Source of the DNA: Actinomyces oris
GTDB lineage: Bacteria; Actinomycetota; Actinomycetes; Actinomycetales; Actinomycetaceae
Direction: 5' to 3'
NCBI RefSeq assembly: GCF_006546825.1
Contig: NZ_VICC01000002.1
Coordinates: forward strand, 124,001 to 188,000
Length of the DNA stretch: 64,000 nt
Part shown: positions 54,194 through 63,075 of the stretch, in pieces
Layout of the letters: the number at the start of each line of letters is the position of its first letter
How positions within the stretch are numbered: the first letter of the stretch is position 1
Made by a program: the position numbers and the translations under genes
The notes under the pieces: model-generated
What the model was told of the DNA's origin: nothing
The model's database searches: none
Seen by the model: the letters and a program-made list of their open reading frames with translations, nothing else

Positions 54194-54499
54194 CTGTTCT
54201 CCTGGGATCGGGGCATGGAACGGTTTGTCCGGAAGGTCTGGATGTCTGCGGCCAACCTACCGCGCCGTGGTCTGCGTTCCCATCGGCCGCGGGGATGAGG
54301 TGGCGCACCGCCGGAGTGAGGTTGGCCAACTCGATACGGCTCCCGGCCGGCTGCGGTCGTCGCCACCGGCGGCGCAGGAGCGCCCGCCCCGAAGGACGAC
54401 GACGCCCGACCCCCTTGGGCGGGGACCGGGCACCGGCGTTGATCGATCAGACCGGCCGAGGCCGAGGCGGCCTACTGCACTGACCTGAAGGCCCTGCGC
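54194..54499. other. Non-coding gap between khpA and rimM
   Basis: About 300 bases within an otherwise compact ribosomal operon. No gene, tRNA or clear terminator was recognised; short GC-rich inverted segments occur but none is convincing. It probably carries a promoter for rimM-trmD-lepB. Confidence 0.3.
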
Positions 54500-54736
54500 T
54501 CAGCGGCGGTCGGTGTCGACGACGTCGACGCGCACCGGCGAGTCCGCCAGCGCTCCGACCACTGTGCGCAGTGCTCGAGCAGTACGGCCCGAGCGGCCGA
54601 TGACTCGGCCGAGGTCCTCGGGGTTGACCCGCACCTCCAGTAGGTCGCCGCGGCGCAGCGACCGGGAGGTGACGGTGACGTCGTCAGGGTTGTCGACGAT
54701 GCCCCGTACGAGGTGCTCGAGGGCGTCGGCCAGCAT
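54500..54736 (-). CDS. khpA: KH-domain RNA-binding protein (KhpA-like)
   Basis: Small RNA-binding protein, 78 aa from the ATG at 54736. The single KH domain has LEVRVNPEDLGRVIGRSGRTARALRTVVGALA with the GxxG loop (GRSG). N-terminal LADALEHLVRGIVDNPDDVTV is typical of KhpA proteins encoded directly after rpsP. The stop of rpsP and the ATG are one base apart. KhpA homologues bind RNA, in some species together with KhpB (EloR/Jag); the role here is inferred from the family only. Confidence 0.92.
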   Translation of the reverse strand: MLADALEHLVRGIVDNPDDVTVTSRSLRRGDLLEVRVNPEDLGRVIGRSGRTARALRTVVGALADSPVRVDVVDTDRR

Positions 54737-54737
54737 C

Positions 54738-55220
54738 TCAGGCCTCCTCGGCGGCGGCCTCATCGGAGGCCTGGTCCTCGGCGGACTCCTCGGCCTTGGA
54801 CTCGGCGGCCTCGGCCGCTGCAGCGGCCTCCTCGTCGGCCTTGGCCTTGGCGGCGGCGGCCTTGCGCTTCTCAGCGTCGTCGGCGGCGGCCTTGACCGCG
54901 GCCTCCTTGGCGACCGCGGCGGCGTCGGCGTCCTTGACCTTGAGGGTGCTCTCGACACCCTTGAGGCCCTTGAACTGGTGATAGTCGCCGGTGATCTTAA
55001 TGAGCTTGTAGACAGCGTCGGAGGGCTGAGCGCCCACGCCGAGCCAGTACTGGACGCGCTCGGAGTCGATGCTGATGAGCGAGGGCTCCTGCATCGGGTC
55101 GTAGACGCCGATCTCCTCGATGACACGGCCATCGCGCTTCTTGCGGGAGTCGAGGACGACGACCCGGTAGAAGGGGGCGAACTTCTTGCCCATGCGCTTG
55201 AGGCGAATCTTGACTGCCAC
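54738..55220 (-). CDS. rpsP: 30S ribosomal protein S16
   Basis: The GTG at 55220 follows an AGGAG site and gives 160 aa. The first 80 residues are S16: [42 protein letters not shown] and [23 protein letters not shown]. The remaining 80 form an Ala/Lys/Glu-rich helical extension, a feature of actinobacterial S16 but long here. The open frame extends upstream without coding character. It begins the operon rpsP-khpA, and its promoter lies in 55221-55562. Confidence 0.97.
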   Translation of the reverse strand: MAVKIRLKRMGKKFAPFYRVVVLDSRKKRDGRVIEEIGVYDPMQEPSLISIDSERVQYWLGVGAQPSDAVYKLIKITGDYHQFKGLKGVESTLKVKDADAAAVAKEAAVKAAADDAEKRKAAAAKAKADEEAAAAAEAAESKAEESAEDQASDEAAAEEA

Positions 55221-55562
55221 TTGGTTGAACTCCTGGTTCTGGATGGTTTGGCGCGCGCTGGTCCCCGGTGGGGTCAAGCAACGGTTTCCGGCGTGAGCCG
55301 AGACGCGACCGGGGCCGGGAGAGGGACCGACGTCCGACCGAGTACAGCCGGACATTCTGCCAGAGCCTCCGAGGAGGTCGCCAGCCCGAGCCGGGGCGCC
55401 GCCCCACCACTCGGTGCGAGATCGCCCACAACTGTCGCCGACAACAGCGCTGAACGGAATTCACGGTTCGGCCGGGTGGCGATGCCAACACACTCAAGCC
55501 CATCCGGGCCGCACCGGTCAAAACCCCCGGCACTACGTGCGAAATCGGGGCATGCTTCGTTC
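55221..55562. promoter_or_regulatory. Divergent gap between rpsP and the unknown membrane protein
   Basis: About 340 bases. It should hold the rpsP promoter on the minus strand and that of the plus-strand gene. No clear -10/-35 pair or repeat was recognised. The plus-strand frame is open across the whole gap, so the start of the downstream gene could lie inside it. Confidence 0.35.
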
Positions 55563-57095
55563 ATGAGGCCCCCCTCCTTCAGCAGTCGCAGCATCCAGCC
55601 ACCCGGCAAGAGCTCATCGATCCGACCGCCACGCTCCGGACAGGGCACTCCGACGTCGATCCGCCCTCCCAGCACCCCCTCGACGGACGGACTGCCCTCA
55701 GGCGCCGACCACGAGAGCGCCACGACCGGACCGAAGCGCCCCCGGCGCACCCCACAGCCCCTGACCGGGAACGCACAGTCCGTGAAGCCCCACCACACAG
55801 TAGGGCTGTGGCCCGCAATCCTTCTTGGAACCTTCTGCGTGGCGGCACTGGTCATTGCGGGGCGGGTGGCCGTGAACTCCACGTCACACGTTGCACCGAG
55901 CGCCTCTCCTCCACCACCTCCGCCTGCCTCCTGCGAGATGGAAGGACATCAAACGGAAGGCTCTTCATGGAAGAAGACGTGGAGTCTTGACACCGGCCTC
56001 CCGGCTTGGGAGAACGATTTCACGTGGGACACCTACGCGTGCGGGCACTATATCGTTGTCATTCACCACAAGAACGACGATAAGGCAGATCTGACAGGAT
56101 TCCATATTGAAGGCAATACTCCCAAGAAGATCTGGTCGACGTCGCTAGGATATACGTTCACCACCGGCTACCGACACTGGTGGGGAGGGAAACTGCTACT
56201 GAACGGCCAGGTTCTTGACCCCACAACAGGAAAGACGACTGAACTCCCATCGGGTTTCCAGTCTTTAAGCTTCGTCGCCAATGACAACACAGCCGTCTCA
56301 TGCAGCTCCTCGTACTCGGACGCGAACAGCACCTGCACGGGTTGGGACTGGAATAATGGCGAGCCGACTCAGCGCTGGCAGCAGACCTACGACTTCACAT
56401 CAGTCCACCCACTCTGGCACCATGCCGATGGAACACCATCATCAGAGTCGATCGCGGTGTCCGTTGAAAGCTCCCCCAAAGACTCTTCCAAAATCGGAGT
56501 TCTTTCGACGAGCGACGGCTCCCTTGTGACCCTCTCACCGGAGAAGAACGGTCAAGGGCGCCCCATTCAGCTGCTTTCCGCTAGTGACGGCTGGGTCACC
56601 ATCGATCCAGACAGCTCGACAGCATCCACCTTCTCCAAGAATGGGGCACCCGCGGAGTCCTTCACCCTCAGGGGCTCCACTGCGTCCCTCCTCATCAAGG
56701 ATGGCCACCAACCCTCGCTGTCCCAGTTCAGGGCCGCTTACGAGTCGGGTGACACGAGCTGGGCCGATATCGACCTCACCTGCACCGATGCCACGCACTG
56801 CAGTCTTCATGGATACCCATTGACGCTGTCCGACGATGTAGCCACGTGGAACACCCCGGCTCGTGCGCAGTTCCAGAGCTCCTGGAAACTGAGCTCCGAC
56901 AAGCGCACGCTCACCATACGCGGCCGCTCCCCCAGCAGTGAGATCGGTGCGGTGTTCATCATCGACACGGCATCGAAGACGCCGATGGCTCCTCTGCCCA
57001 TCACATCCCGTGGAGCAGTCATCCCCGTCTGGCGCCAGGATTTCATTGTCGCGATCGACGGCTCCACATTGGTCGGCTACGCACCGCAGTCCTGA
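55563..57095 (+). CDS. Unrecognised membrane-anchored extracellular protein
   Basis: Encodes 510 aa from ATG 55563 (start uncertain; an upstream ATG is possible). A Pro/Arg/Ser-rich cytoplasmic N-terminus of about 75 residues precedes one helix (about 82-100, LWPAILLGTFCVAALVIAG) and a large extracytoplasmic part. That part is rich in Trp, Asp, Ser and Thr, has repeated SxDGSLV/ASDGWVT-like segments and several Cys pairs, and looks like a beta-propeller-type fold; no conserved motif was identified. The region from about 55,950 to 56,900 is visibly less GC-rich than its neighbours, suggesting acquisition. It is followed by a palindrome and the ABC operon. Confidence 0.75.
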   Translation: MRPPSFSSRSIQPPGKSSSIRPPRSGQGTPTSIRPPSTPSTDGLPSGADHESATTGPKRPRRTPQPLTGNAQSVKPHHTVGLWPAILLGTFCVAALVIAGRVAVNSTSHVAPSASPPPPPPASCEMEGHQTEGSSWKKTWSLDTGLPAWENDFTWDTYACGHYIVVIHHKNDDKADLTGFHIEGNTPKKIWSTSLGYTFTTGYRHWWGGKLLLNGQVLDPTTGKTTELPSGFQSLSFVANDNTAVSCSSSYSDANSTCTGWDWNNGEPTQRWQQTYDFTSVHPLWHHADGTPSSESIAVSVESSPKDSSKIGVLSTSDGSLVTLSPEKNGQGRPIQLLSASDGWVTIDPDSSTASTFSKNGAPAESFTLRGSTASLLIKDGHQPSLSQFRAAYESGDTSWADIDLTCTDATHCSLHGYPLTLSDDVATWNTPARAQFQSSWKLSSDKRTLTIRGRSPSSEIGAVFIIDTASKTPMAPLPITSRGAVIPVWRQDFIVAIDGSTLVGYAPQS

Positions 57096-57121
57096 GGACA
57101 CGACGGCCTTCCGCACAGCCT

Positions 57122-57151
57122 GCTGCTGCATGACAGGTGTCATGCAGCAGC
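57122..57151. promoter_or_regulatory. Perfect 30-bp palindrome upstream of the ABC operon
   Basis: Two 14-bp arms (57122-57135 and 57138-57151) with a 2-base spacer, containing ATGACA-GG-TGTCAT at the centre. It lies 26 bases after the stop of the upstream gene and 50 bases before the ABC start. No T-run follows, so an operator is likelier than a terminator. The two-component regulator encoded in the same operon is one candidate binder. Confidence 0.6.
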
Positions 57152-57201
57152 GGTGACAGCGCTCAGTACCGAGAGCCGTGGGCCGGCGCGAGCCTGGGGC
57201 C

Positions 57202-58221
57202 ATGATCCGAACCACAGCAGCCGCCACCACTCACTCCCCGGGTTCCGGTCCTCAGGTCGGCCACACGGCTCCAGCCCCCGCGATTGACTCCCGTGGCCTG
57301 CGCAAGACATTCGGCAGCCTCGTCGCCGTCGACAACCTCGACCTGACCATCCGGTCCGGAGAGGTGGTCGCCTTCCTGGGCCCCAATGGCGCGGGCAAGT
57401 CCACCACCCTCGACATGGTCCTGGGGCTGGCCCGGCCCGACGCCGGGACGATCGAGCTTCTAGGAACCTCCTCCGACCGGGCGGTCCAGGCAGGTCGCGT
57501 TGGTGTCATCTTCCAGGACGGCGGTCTTCTGGACGACTTCACCGTCGGGGAGACCCTACGGGTCGTGGCCTCGATGCAGCCGGGGCGCCCCGGCCGTCGT
57601 TCCCACGCTCGCCACGCACCCAGGCTCGAGGATGTCGTCGACGAGGCCCATCTCGGGCCGATCCTCGCCCGCAGAGTGAGCCGCTGCTCGGGAGGCGAGC
57701 GTCAGCGCCTGCGCCTGGCCCTTGCTCTGCTGGCAGACCCCGACATCCTCGTGATGGACGAGCCCACCGCCGGCATGGACGTCAGCGCCCGGATCGCCTT
57801 CTGGGAGACGATGCGCACCCAGACCCGCCGCGGCCGCACCGTCCTGTTCGCCACCCACTACCTGGAGGAGGCGGCCTCCTTCGCCGACCGCATCGTCATC
57901 ATTGCCCACGGCCGCCTGGTCGCCGACGGCAGCGTCGATGAGATCCGGGCCCTGGGCGATGGCGCCCTGGTCACCGCCACCTGGCCCGGGCTCTCCGAGG
58001 AGTCACTGGGACAGCGCCTGGCCGACTGTCCCGCGGCCGGCAGCATCAAGCACGCGGTCATCCACGGTGACCACGTGGAGCTGCGCACGACGGACTCCGA
58101 CGCCGTCGCCCGCTGGCTGCTGAGCGCCACCCCCGCCGAGCACCTGGGGATCGGCGCCGCGAGCCTCAACGAGGTCTTCACCGCACTGACCTCCGACGAC
58201 TCTGATGAGGCAGCCCCGTAG
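57202..58221 (+). CDS. ABC transporter ATP-binding protein (DrrA-like)
   Basis: Encodes 339 aa from ATG 57202 (GTG at 57178 also possible). Walker A FLGPNGAGKSTT (about 58-69), Q-loop VIFQDGGLLDD, signature CSGGERQRL (162-170, Cys replacing the usual Leu), Walker B ILVMDEPTAGMD and the switch His in FATHYLEE. The C-terminal 90 residues resemble the extension of DrrA-type drug or antibiotic exporter ATPases. It is paired with a permease 58 bases downstream and a two-component system after that. Closely similar in layout to the second ABC ATPase at the right edge of the window. Confidence 0.92.
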   Translation: MIRTTAAATTHSPGSGPQVGHTAPAPAIDSRGLRKTFGSLVAVDNLDLTIRSGEVVAFLGPNGAGKSTTLDMVLGLARPDAGTIELLGTSSDRAVQAGRVGVIFQDGGLLDDFTVGETLRVVASMQPGRPGRRSHARHAPRLEDVVDEAHLGPILARRVSRCSGGERQRLRLALALLADPDILVMDEPTAGMDVSARIAFWETMRTQTRRGRTVLFATHYLEEAASFADRIVIIAHGRLVADGSVDEIRALGDGALVTATWPGLSEESLGQRLADCPAAGSIKHAVIHGDHVELRTTDSDAVARWLLSATPAEHLGIGAASLNEVFTALTSDDSDEAAP

Positions 58222-58279
58222 AGGCCTGAGCCACACCCTTCACCCCGACCGCCATCACTACCTGCAATGAGGCCGCATC

Positions 58280-59164
58280 ATGATCGCGACATCCCAAACA
58301 CCCTCTGATTCCTCAGCTTCCGACTCCCCTGTCGATCCCGACGCGGGCGAGCTCGCAGGCCGATCGCCTCGTCCGGGAGGGCTCAGGCCCGCGCGTCCCC
58401 TCCTGACCTACCTCCGGCTCGACCTCTTCCGAAGCTTGCGCGAGCCCGCCAACCTCTTCTTCGTCGTCACCTTCCCTGTGGCGATGTACCTCGTCTTCGG
58501 CCGGTTGAACACCTCCGCCGGGAATTATGGCCCGCACGCTCACGGCAATGTCTCGGCCTCGGTGATGCTTGCGATGGCCTCCTTCAGTGCCTGTCTGGGT
58601 GCTACGAGCGCCTCGGCGGCGGCCGCCGTCGAGCAGTCGGCGGGCTGGGGCCGGCAGATGGCGGTCACCTCCCGGGGCCTGCGCGGCTACCTGGTGGTCA
58701 AGACCGGCACCGCGGTGGGAACAGCGGCTCTTCCCGTCGTCGTCGTGCTCGCCGCCGGGGCACTGACGGACTCGCAGATGGAGGGCTGGGTCTGGGCCGT
58801 CAGTCCCCTCATCTGCCTGATCGGGGTCCTGCCCTTCGTCCTGTGGGGGCTGGCCGCCGGGATGTGGCTGCCGTCCTCGGCATCGATCGGTATCGCGACC
58901 TCCTTGGTCTCCTTGTTCGCCTTCATCGGCAACGCCTTCATGCCCCTGAGCCACACGCTGTTGACGATCAGTCGCTTCACCCCGATGTACGGGGCAACGG
59001 CGCTGGCCAGGTGGCCACTGGGTGAGGGGTGGGCCTACGTACCGGATCGGCAAGCGGGTGTTCAGGACCCGTTGTGGATGCCATTGGCTAACCTGGTGGT
59101 GTGGACACTCATCTTCGGGCTGCTGGTGATCGGGGCCCGACGTCGGGCGACCAGGCGCCGGTGA
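58280..59164 (+). CDS. ABC-2 type permease (DrrB-like)
   Basis: Encodes 294 aa with six predicted helices: about ANLFFVVTFPVAMYLVFG, VMLAMASFSACLGATSAS, GTAVGTAALPVVVVLAAGAL, VSPLICLIGVLPFVLWGLAAG, IGIATSLVSLFAFIGNAF and LVVWTLIFGLLVIGARRR. A polar N-terminus of about 45 residues precedes the first helix, with the typical TYLRLDLFRSLREPANLFF entry of ABC-2 permeases. The ATG at 58280 has a GAGG site. Forms an exporter with the preceding ATPase; the substrate is unknown, but linked NarL-type two-component systems often serve drug- or lipid-stress sensing exporters. Confidence 0.88.
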   Translation: MIATSQTPSDSSASDSPVDPDAGELAGRSPRPGGLRPARPLLTYLRLDLFRSLREPANLFFVVTFPVAMYLVFGRLNTSAGNYGPHAHGNVSASVMLAMASFSACLGATSASAAAAVEQSAGWGRQMAVTSRGLRGYLVVKTGTAVGTAALPVVVVLAAGALTDSQMEGWVWAVSPLICLIGVLPFVLWGLAAGMWLPSSASIGIATSLVSLFAFIGNAFMPLSHTLLTISRFTPMYGATALARWPLGEGWAYVPDRQAGVQDPLWMPLANLVVWTLIFGLLVIGARRRATRRR

Positions 59165-59178
59165 GACTGGAGATGGCC

Positions 59179-60393
59179 ATGTCGCAGCCTCTGCATGACT
59201 CAGCCAACCTGACGGCATCATCGCCTGGGTCAGGGCAGTCCCGTTCCCGCCCCTGGCACCGCTATCGCCGTCATATCGTCTGGGACGCCACAGTATGGGT
59301 GCTGTTCCTGGCCCTTCCCATCATCCAGCTTCTCCTGGGTTCCTTCGCCTGGTGGCAGCGTCTGCTGGGGCTCACCGGGGTGCTGGGGTTCATCGCCGGC
59401 TACGTCTGGGCGTTCTCGACGCCGGACGACCGTGCATCGAGGGTCGGCGTCCCCTCTACTGACCTCCCGACTCGAGTCCTTCTCAGAGAGCTCGCGGTCC
59501 AGGCCTTCTTCACCGTACTGACGCTGCCGGCACTGGGATGGTGGACGATCTGCTTCTTCCCCTTCTTCTGCTCGTTGATCCTGTTCTCCACGACATTGCG
59601 CCGGGGCATCCCCAGCGTCGTCATGGCGACGGGGCTTCTGGTTGCCGCCTCACTGTTATGGAACACGCATCCAGAGTCGCACTGGCAGGTACTGGGCATA
59701 TCGCTCACCGAGATTCCCATCGTCATCGCCCGCATCGCGTTGGAGCTTCAGGAGCGCAGAACAGCCGCCGAGCGCGAGCTCGCTCTCGTCTCCCAGCGAG
59801 AGGCGCTCGGGCGCGACGTCCACGACATCTTGGGGCACTCCTTGACGGTGCTCACTCTCAAGGCCGAGGTCGCCCGCCGGCTCATCGAGCGTGACCCGGC
59901 CGCCGCCTCCCGAGAGCTCGACGAGGTCATAACCCTGGCCCGTGGAGCCCTTGCCGACGTGCGCTCCACGGTGACACGCCTGCGGTCCCCGGACCTGGCC
60001 AGCCAGGTGGAGGCCACGCGTACCGTCTTGAGCGCGGCCCGGATCCGTGTGGATGTGACCGGTAGTGCCCAGGACATTCCTGAGCGTCAGCGAGCCGTCC
60101 TGGCATGGGCCTTGCGTGAGGCCACCACGAACGTCGTCCGGCACGCGAAGGCGGCCACTGTGGCGGTGCATCTGGAGCCGGGGCTGCTGCGGGTGAGCGA
60201 TGACGGTGTCGGCCTGGCCGGTGACAAACCCGGCAACGGCTTGGAGGGTCTGCGCTCCCGCATTGAGCAGGAGGGCGGTTCTCTCACCATGACCAGTCCG
60301 ATCACCCGTCGCACAGGCACGTCCGGCGACGTCGAGACAGACTCCGCTGACATGCCGTCCGGCGGAACCAGGCTGGAGGTGAGGCTGCCGTGA
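59179..60393 (+). CDS. Sensor histidine kinase, HisKA_3 (NarX/DesK/LiaS) type
   Basis: Encodes 404 aa from ATG 59179, with GGAG 7 bases upstream (GTG 59161, overlapping the permease stop, is an alternative). Four to six membrane helices lie at about 35-190. The dimerisation domain has LGRDVHDILGHSLTVLTLKAEVARRL with phospho-acceptor His215, then the ATP-binding domain: LREATTNVVRHAKAATV (N box), RVSDDGVGLAG (G1) and NGLEGLRSRIEQEGGSL (G2). There is no large extracellular sensor, so membrane or exporter-linked sensing is likely. The response regulator overlaps it by 4 bases. Confidence 0.93.
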   Translation: MSQPLHDSANLTASSPGSGQSRSRPWHRYRRHIVWDATVWVLFLALPIIQLLLGSFAWWQRLLGLTGVLGFIAGYVWAFSTPDDRASRVGVPSTDLPTRVLLRELAVQAFFTVLTLPALGWWTICFFPFFCSLILFSTTLRRGIPSVVMATGLLVAASLLWNTHPESHWQVLGISLTEIPIVIARIALELQERRTAAERELALVSQREALGRDVHDILGHSLTVLTLKAEVARRLIERDPAAASRELDEVITLARGALADVRSTVTRLRSPDLASQVEATRTVLSAARIRVDVTGSAQDIPERQRAVLAWALREATTNVVRHAKAATVAVHLEPGLLRVSDDGVGLAGDKPGNGLEGLRSRIEQEGGSLTMTSPITRRTGTSGDVETDSADMPSGGTRLEVRLP

Positions 60394-61001
60394 GCCCGAT
60401 CCGTGTGCTCATCGCCGATGACCAGGCCCTCGTGCGCGGTGCTCTGGCGACGCTCCTGGGGCTCGAGAGCGATCTGGAGGTCGTGGCCCAGGTGGGGCGG
60501 GGCGACGAGGTCCTCCCCGCCGTGCGTGAGCACGCCGTGGACGTGGCCCTGGTCGATATCGACATGCCGGGGCGCGACGGGCTGGCGGCCACCGCCGAGG
60601 TCGTCGACTCGGATCTGCCGTGCCGGTGCCTCATCGTGACGACCTTCGGTCGCCCGGGCTACCTCTCACGGGGCATGGAGGCGGGAGCAGCGGGCTTCAT
60701 CGTCAAGGACACCCCGCCCGAGGCGCTGGCCGAGGCGATCCGCAAGGTTCATGCCGGCCTGCGGGTCATCGACCCCGAGCTCGCCCAGGAGTCGGTACTG
60801 CTCGGACCCAATCCTCTCACCGAGCGGGAGAAGGAGGTTCTACTGGCGGCGGCCACGGGTGCGGACGCCCGAGAGATCGCCACCCGGCTGAGCCTGGGCG
60901 AGGGCACGGTGCGCAACTACCTGTCCTCGGCGATCGCCAAGACCCACGCCCGCAACCGCACCGAGGCGGCCCGCACCGCCGAGACCAACGGCTGGTTGTA
61001 A
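60390..61001 (+). CDS. NarL/FixJ-family response regulator
   Basis: Encodes 203 aa. The receiver domain has the acidic pair in IADDQALVRGAL, phospho-acceptor Asp56 in LVDIDMPGRDG, TTFGRPGYLSRGM and the Lys in FIVKDTPPEAL. The LuxR-type helix-turn-helix is LTEREKEVLLAAATGADAREIATRLSLGEGTVRNYLSSAIAKTHARNR. It is the partner of the preceding histidine kinase (overlap GTGA). Likely targets are its own ABC operon, whose upstream palindrome is a candidate site, and possibly the second ABC gene at 63,076. It converges with ffh, 25 bases away. Confidence 0.94.
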   Translation: MSPIRVLIADDQALVRGALATLLGLESDLEVVAQVGRGDEVLPAVREHAVDVALVDIDMPGRDGLAATAEVVDSDLPCRCLIVTTFGRPGYLSRGMEAGAAGFIVKDTPPEALAEAIRKVHAGLRVIDPELAQESVLLGPNPLTEREKEVLLAAATGADAREIATRLSLGEGTVRNYLSSAIAKTHARNRTEAARTAETNGWL

Positions 61002-61026
61002 GCGGGCCTGGCTCCTCCAGTCGCTT

Positions 61027-62712
61027 CTAGAGTCCGAGGTGGCGACGCAGGTCCTCGGGCAGGGCGCTCATGGCGTCGGCGACGTCGTCGCCCGAGGGCT
61101 GTGCGCCGGCCTGAGCCTGCGGCTGGCCCTGAGGCATGATCCCGTAGCCGGAGGTATCGCCCTGGCCGCCGCCGAGCCCGAAGGAGGAGCCGGCTGCGGG
61201 CGCAGCCCCCTGCCCGCCCTCGATCTTTGCCTGCTTGGCGGCCGCCGCCTCCTTGGCCTGACGGGCGGCCTTGGCGGGGTTGCCGCTGCGGCCCTTCTTG
61301 CCGCCCTTGCCGCGCTTGGCCTTGGGGGCCTGACGAGCCTTGGAGTGCTTGCCCATGCCCGGCAGCGACCCCACGCCGGGCATGGGACCGCCCTCACCGA
61401 GTCCGCCCATGCCGCCGGAGGCCATGGCCTCCATCATCTTCTTGGCCTGCTCGAAGCGGTCCACGAGCTCGTTGACGGCCTGGACCGTGGTCCCCGATCC
61501 CTTGGCGATACGGCTGCGGCGAGAGCCATTGAGGATGGACAGGTCCTTGCGCTCGGCGGGCGTCATGGAGCACACGATCGCCTCGATGCGGTCGACCTCG
61601 CGCTCATCGAAGTTGTCCAGAGCCTCACGCATCTGCCCCATCCCGGGCATCATGCCCAAGAGCTTCTTCATGGAGCCCATCTTGCGGATCTGGCGCAGCT
61701 GTCCCAGGAAGTCGTCGAGGGTGAAGGTTCCCTTGGCGAGCTTGGCGGCGGCGTCCTCGGCCTCCTGGCGGTCCAGGGTCCGCTCGGCCTGCTCGATGAG
61801 GGTGAGCAGGTCACCCATGTCCAGGATGCGCGAGGCCATGCGGTCGGCGTGGAAGCGCTCGAAGTCGGTCAGGCCCTCACCGGTGGAGGAGAACAGGACC
61901 GGGGCTCCGGTGACGCCGCGCACGGACAGGGCCGCACCACCGCGGGCGTCGCCGTCGAGCTTGGAGAGGACCACACCGGTGAAGCCGACGCCGTCGCGGA
62001 AGGCGACCGAGGTGTTGACGGCGTCCTGACCGACCATGGCGTCCAGGACGAAGAGGATCTCGTGGGGGGAGACCGCATCGCGGATGCGGATCGCCTGGTC
62101 CATCATCTCGGCGTCCACACCCAGGCGGCCGGCGGTGTCCACGACGACGACGTCGTAACCGCTGGTACGCGCGTGCTCGACGCCGGAGCGGGCCACTGCC
62201 ACCGGGTCGCCCACGCCGTTGCCGGGCTCGGGAGCCCACACGTGCACCCCGGCGCGCTCGGCGACGACGCTCAGCTGGGTCACGGCGTTGGGGCGCTGGA
62301 GGTCGGAGGCCACCAGCAGGACGCGCTTGCCCTGGTCGCGCAGCCAGCGTCCGAGCTTTCCGGCCAGGGTGGTCTTACCGGCACCCTGGAGACCGGCGAG
62401 CATGATGATCGTGGGGCCGCGGTCGGCCCAGTGGATCTCCCGGGTCTGGCCTCCCAGGACCTCGATGAGCTCCTCGTTGACGATCTTGACGACCTGCTGG
62501 CCCGGGTTGAGGGCCTGAGAGCGGGCGGCGTCGACCGCCTTCTCGCGCACCGCTGCGGTGAAGGCGCGCACCACGGGCAGGGCGACGTCAGCCTCCAGGA
62601 GGGCGCGGCGAATCTCGGTGACCGTGGCGTTGACGTCGGCCTCAGTGAGACGACCCTTGCCGCGCAGCTGGTTGAAGGAGGCGGTGATGCGATCGGAGAG
62701 GTTGCCGAACAC
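61027..62712 (-). CDS. ffh: Signal recognition particle protein Ffh
   Basis: SRP54 GTPase targeting nascent membrane and secreted proteins. N domain, then G domain with IMLAGLQGAGKTTLAGKLG, LVASDLQRPNAV, VVDTAGRLGVDAEM and VLSKLDGDARGGAAL, then the Met-rich M domain (LGMMPGMGQMREALDNF ... GSRRSRIAKGSGTTVQAVNELVDRFEQAKKMMEAM). The last 120 residues form a basic Lys/Ala/Gly-rich extension and a Gln/Gly-rich tail. At 561 aa it is longer than the usual 450-500 because of that extension. The gene is encoded on the minus strand, divergent from the right-edge ABC gene. Confidence 0.97.
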   Translation of the reverse strand: MFGNLSDRITASFNQLRGKGRLTEADVNATVTEIRRALLEADVALPVVRAFTAAVREKAVDAARSQALNPGQQVVKIVNEELIEVLGGQTREIHWADRGPTIIMLAGLQGAGKTTLAGKLGRWLRDQGKRVLLVASDLQRPNAVTQLSVVAERAGVHVWAPEPGNGVGDPVAVARSGVEHARTSGYDVVVVDTAGRLGVDAEMMDQAIRIRDAVSPHEILFVLDAMVGQDAVNTSVAFRDGVGFTGVVLSKLDGDARGGAALSVRGVTGAPVLFSSTGEGLTDFERFHADRMASRILDMGDLLTLIEQAERTLDRQEAEDAAAKLAKGTFTLDDFLGQLRQIRKMGSMKKLLGMMPGMGQMREALDNFDEREVDRIEAIVCSMTPAERKDLSILNGSRRSRIAKGSGTTVQAVNELVDRFEQAKKMMEAMASGGMGGLGEGGPMPGVGSLPGMGKHSKARQAPKAKRGKGGKKGRSGNPAKAARQAKEAAAAKQAKIEGGQGAAPAAGSSFGLGGGQGDTSGYGIMPQGQPQAQAGAQPSGDDVADAMSALPEDLRRHLGL

Positions 62713-63075
62713 GCGATGGTCCTTCCTGGCGCCGTCGGGCGCGTTGGTCGGGAGACTTCAGAGCGGGTGAGGGAGGAACATCCATGGCCGTGAGCCATGG
62801 CGACTCCGCTGACTGCGACCCAGGATAGCGGCAAGACGGGCCAGTCCTCTCCCCCGCGCCCGGACCGGGACTGACCCCACACTCCCCGGCCGGCGACCTC
62901 GTCTGCGTCATGCCTCAGGGCCTCGACTCCGCCTGACGCCGTCCCCCAGCCCGAACGAGGGTTTTCTCCCGGTATCCCACGGTACTTCACGGCTTGACGA
63001 CCCCTGAGATATGTCATGAGCAAGTGATGACCGATGGGCCATGGAACGCTGCCGACGCGGGACGAGTCTTGAGCC
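62713..63075. promoter_or_regulatory. Divergent gap between ffh and the second ABC gene
   Basis: About 360 bases with the ffh promoter and leader on the minus strand and the ABC promoter on the plus strand. A 7-bp stem hairpin (62782-62788 with 62794-62800) lies in the ffh leader. A TTGACG element at 62994-62999 is a candidate -35 for the ABC gene, but no good -10 was placed. Confidence 0.4.
63013..63031. repeat. Inverted GTCAT/ATGAC pair upstream of the second ABC gene
   Basis: GTCAT (63013-63017) and ATGAC (63027-63031), spacer 9 bases, lie 45 bases before the ABC start. The same pentamers occur in the opposite order in the palindrome at 57122-57151, so a shared regulator is conceivable but weakly supported. 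Confidence 0.3.

Noticed and set aside
54513-55562. Upstream extension of the unknown 510-aa protein across khpA and rpsP
   Set aside because: Antisense to two ribosomal-operon genes; coding character begins only near 55.56-55.8 kb.
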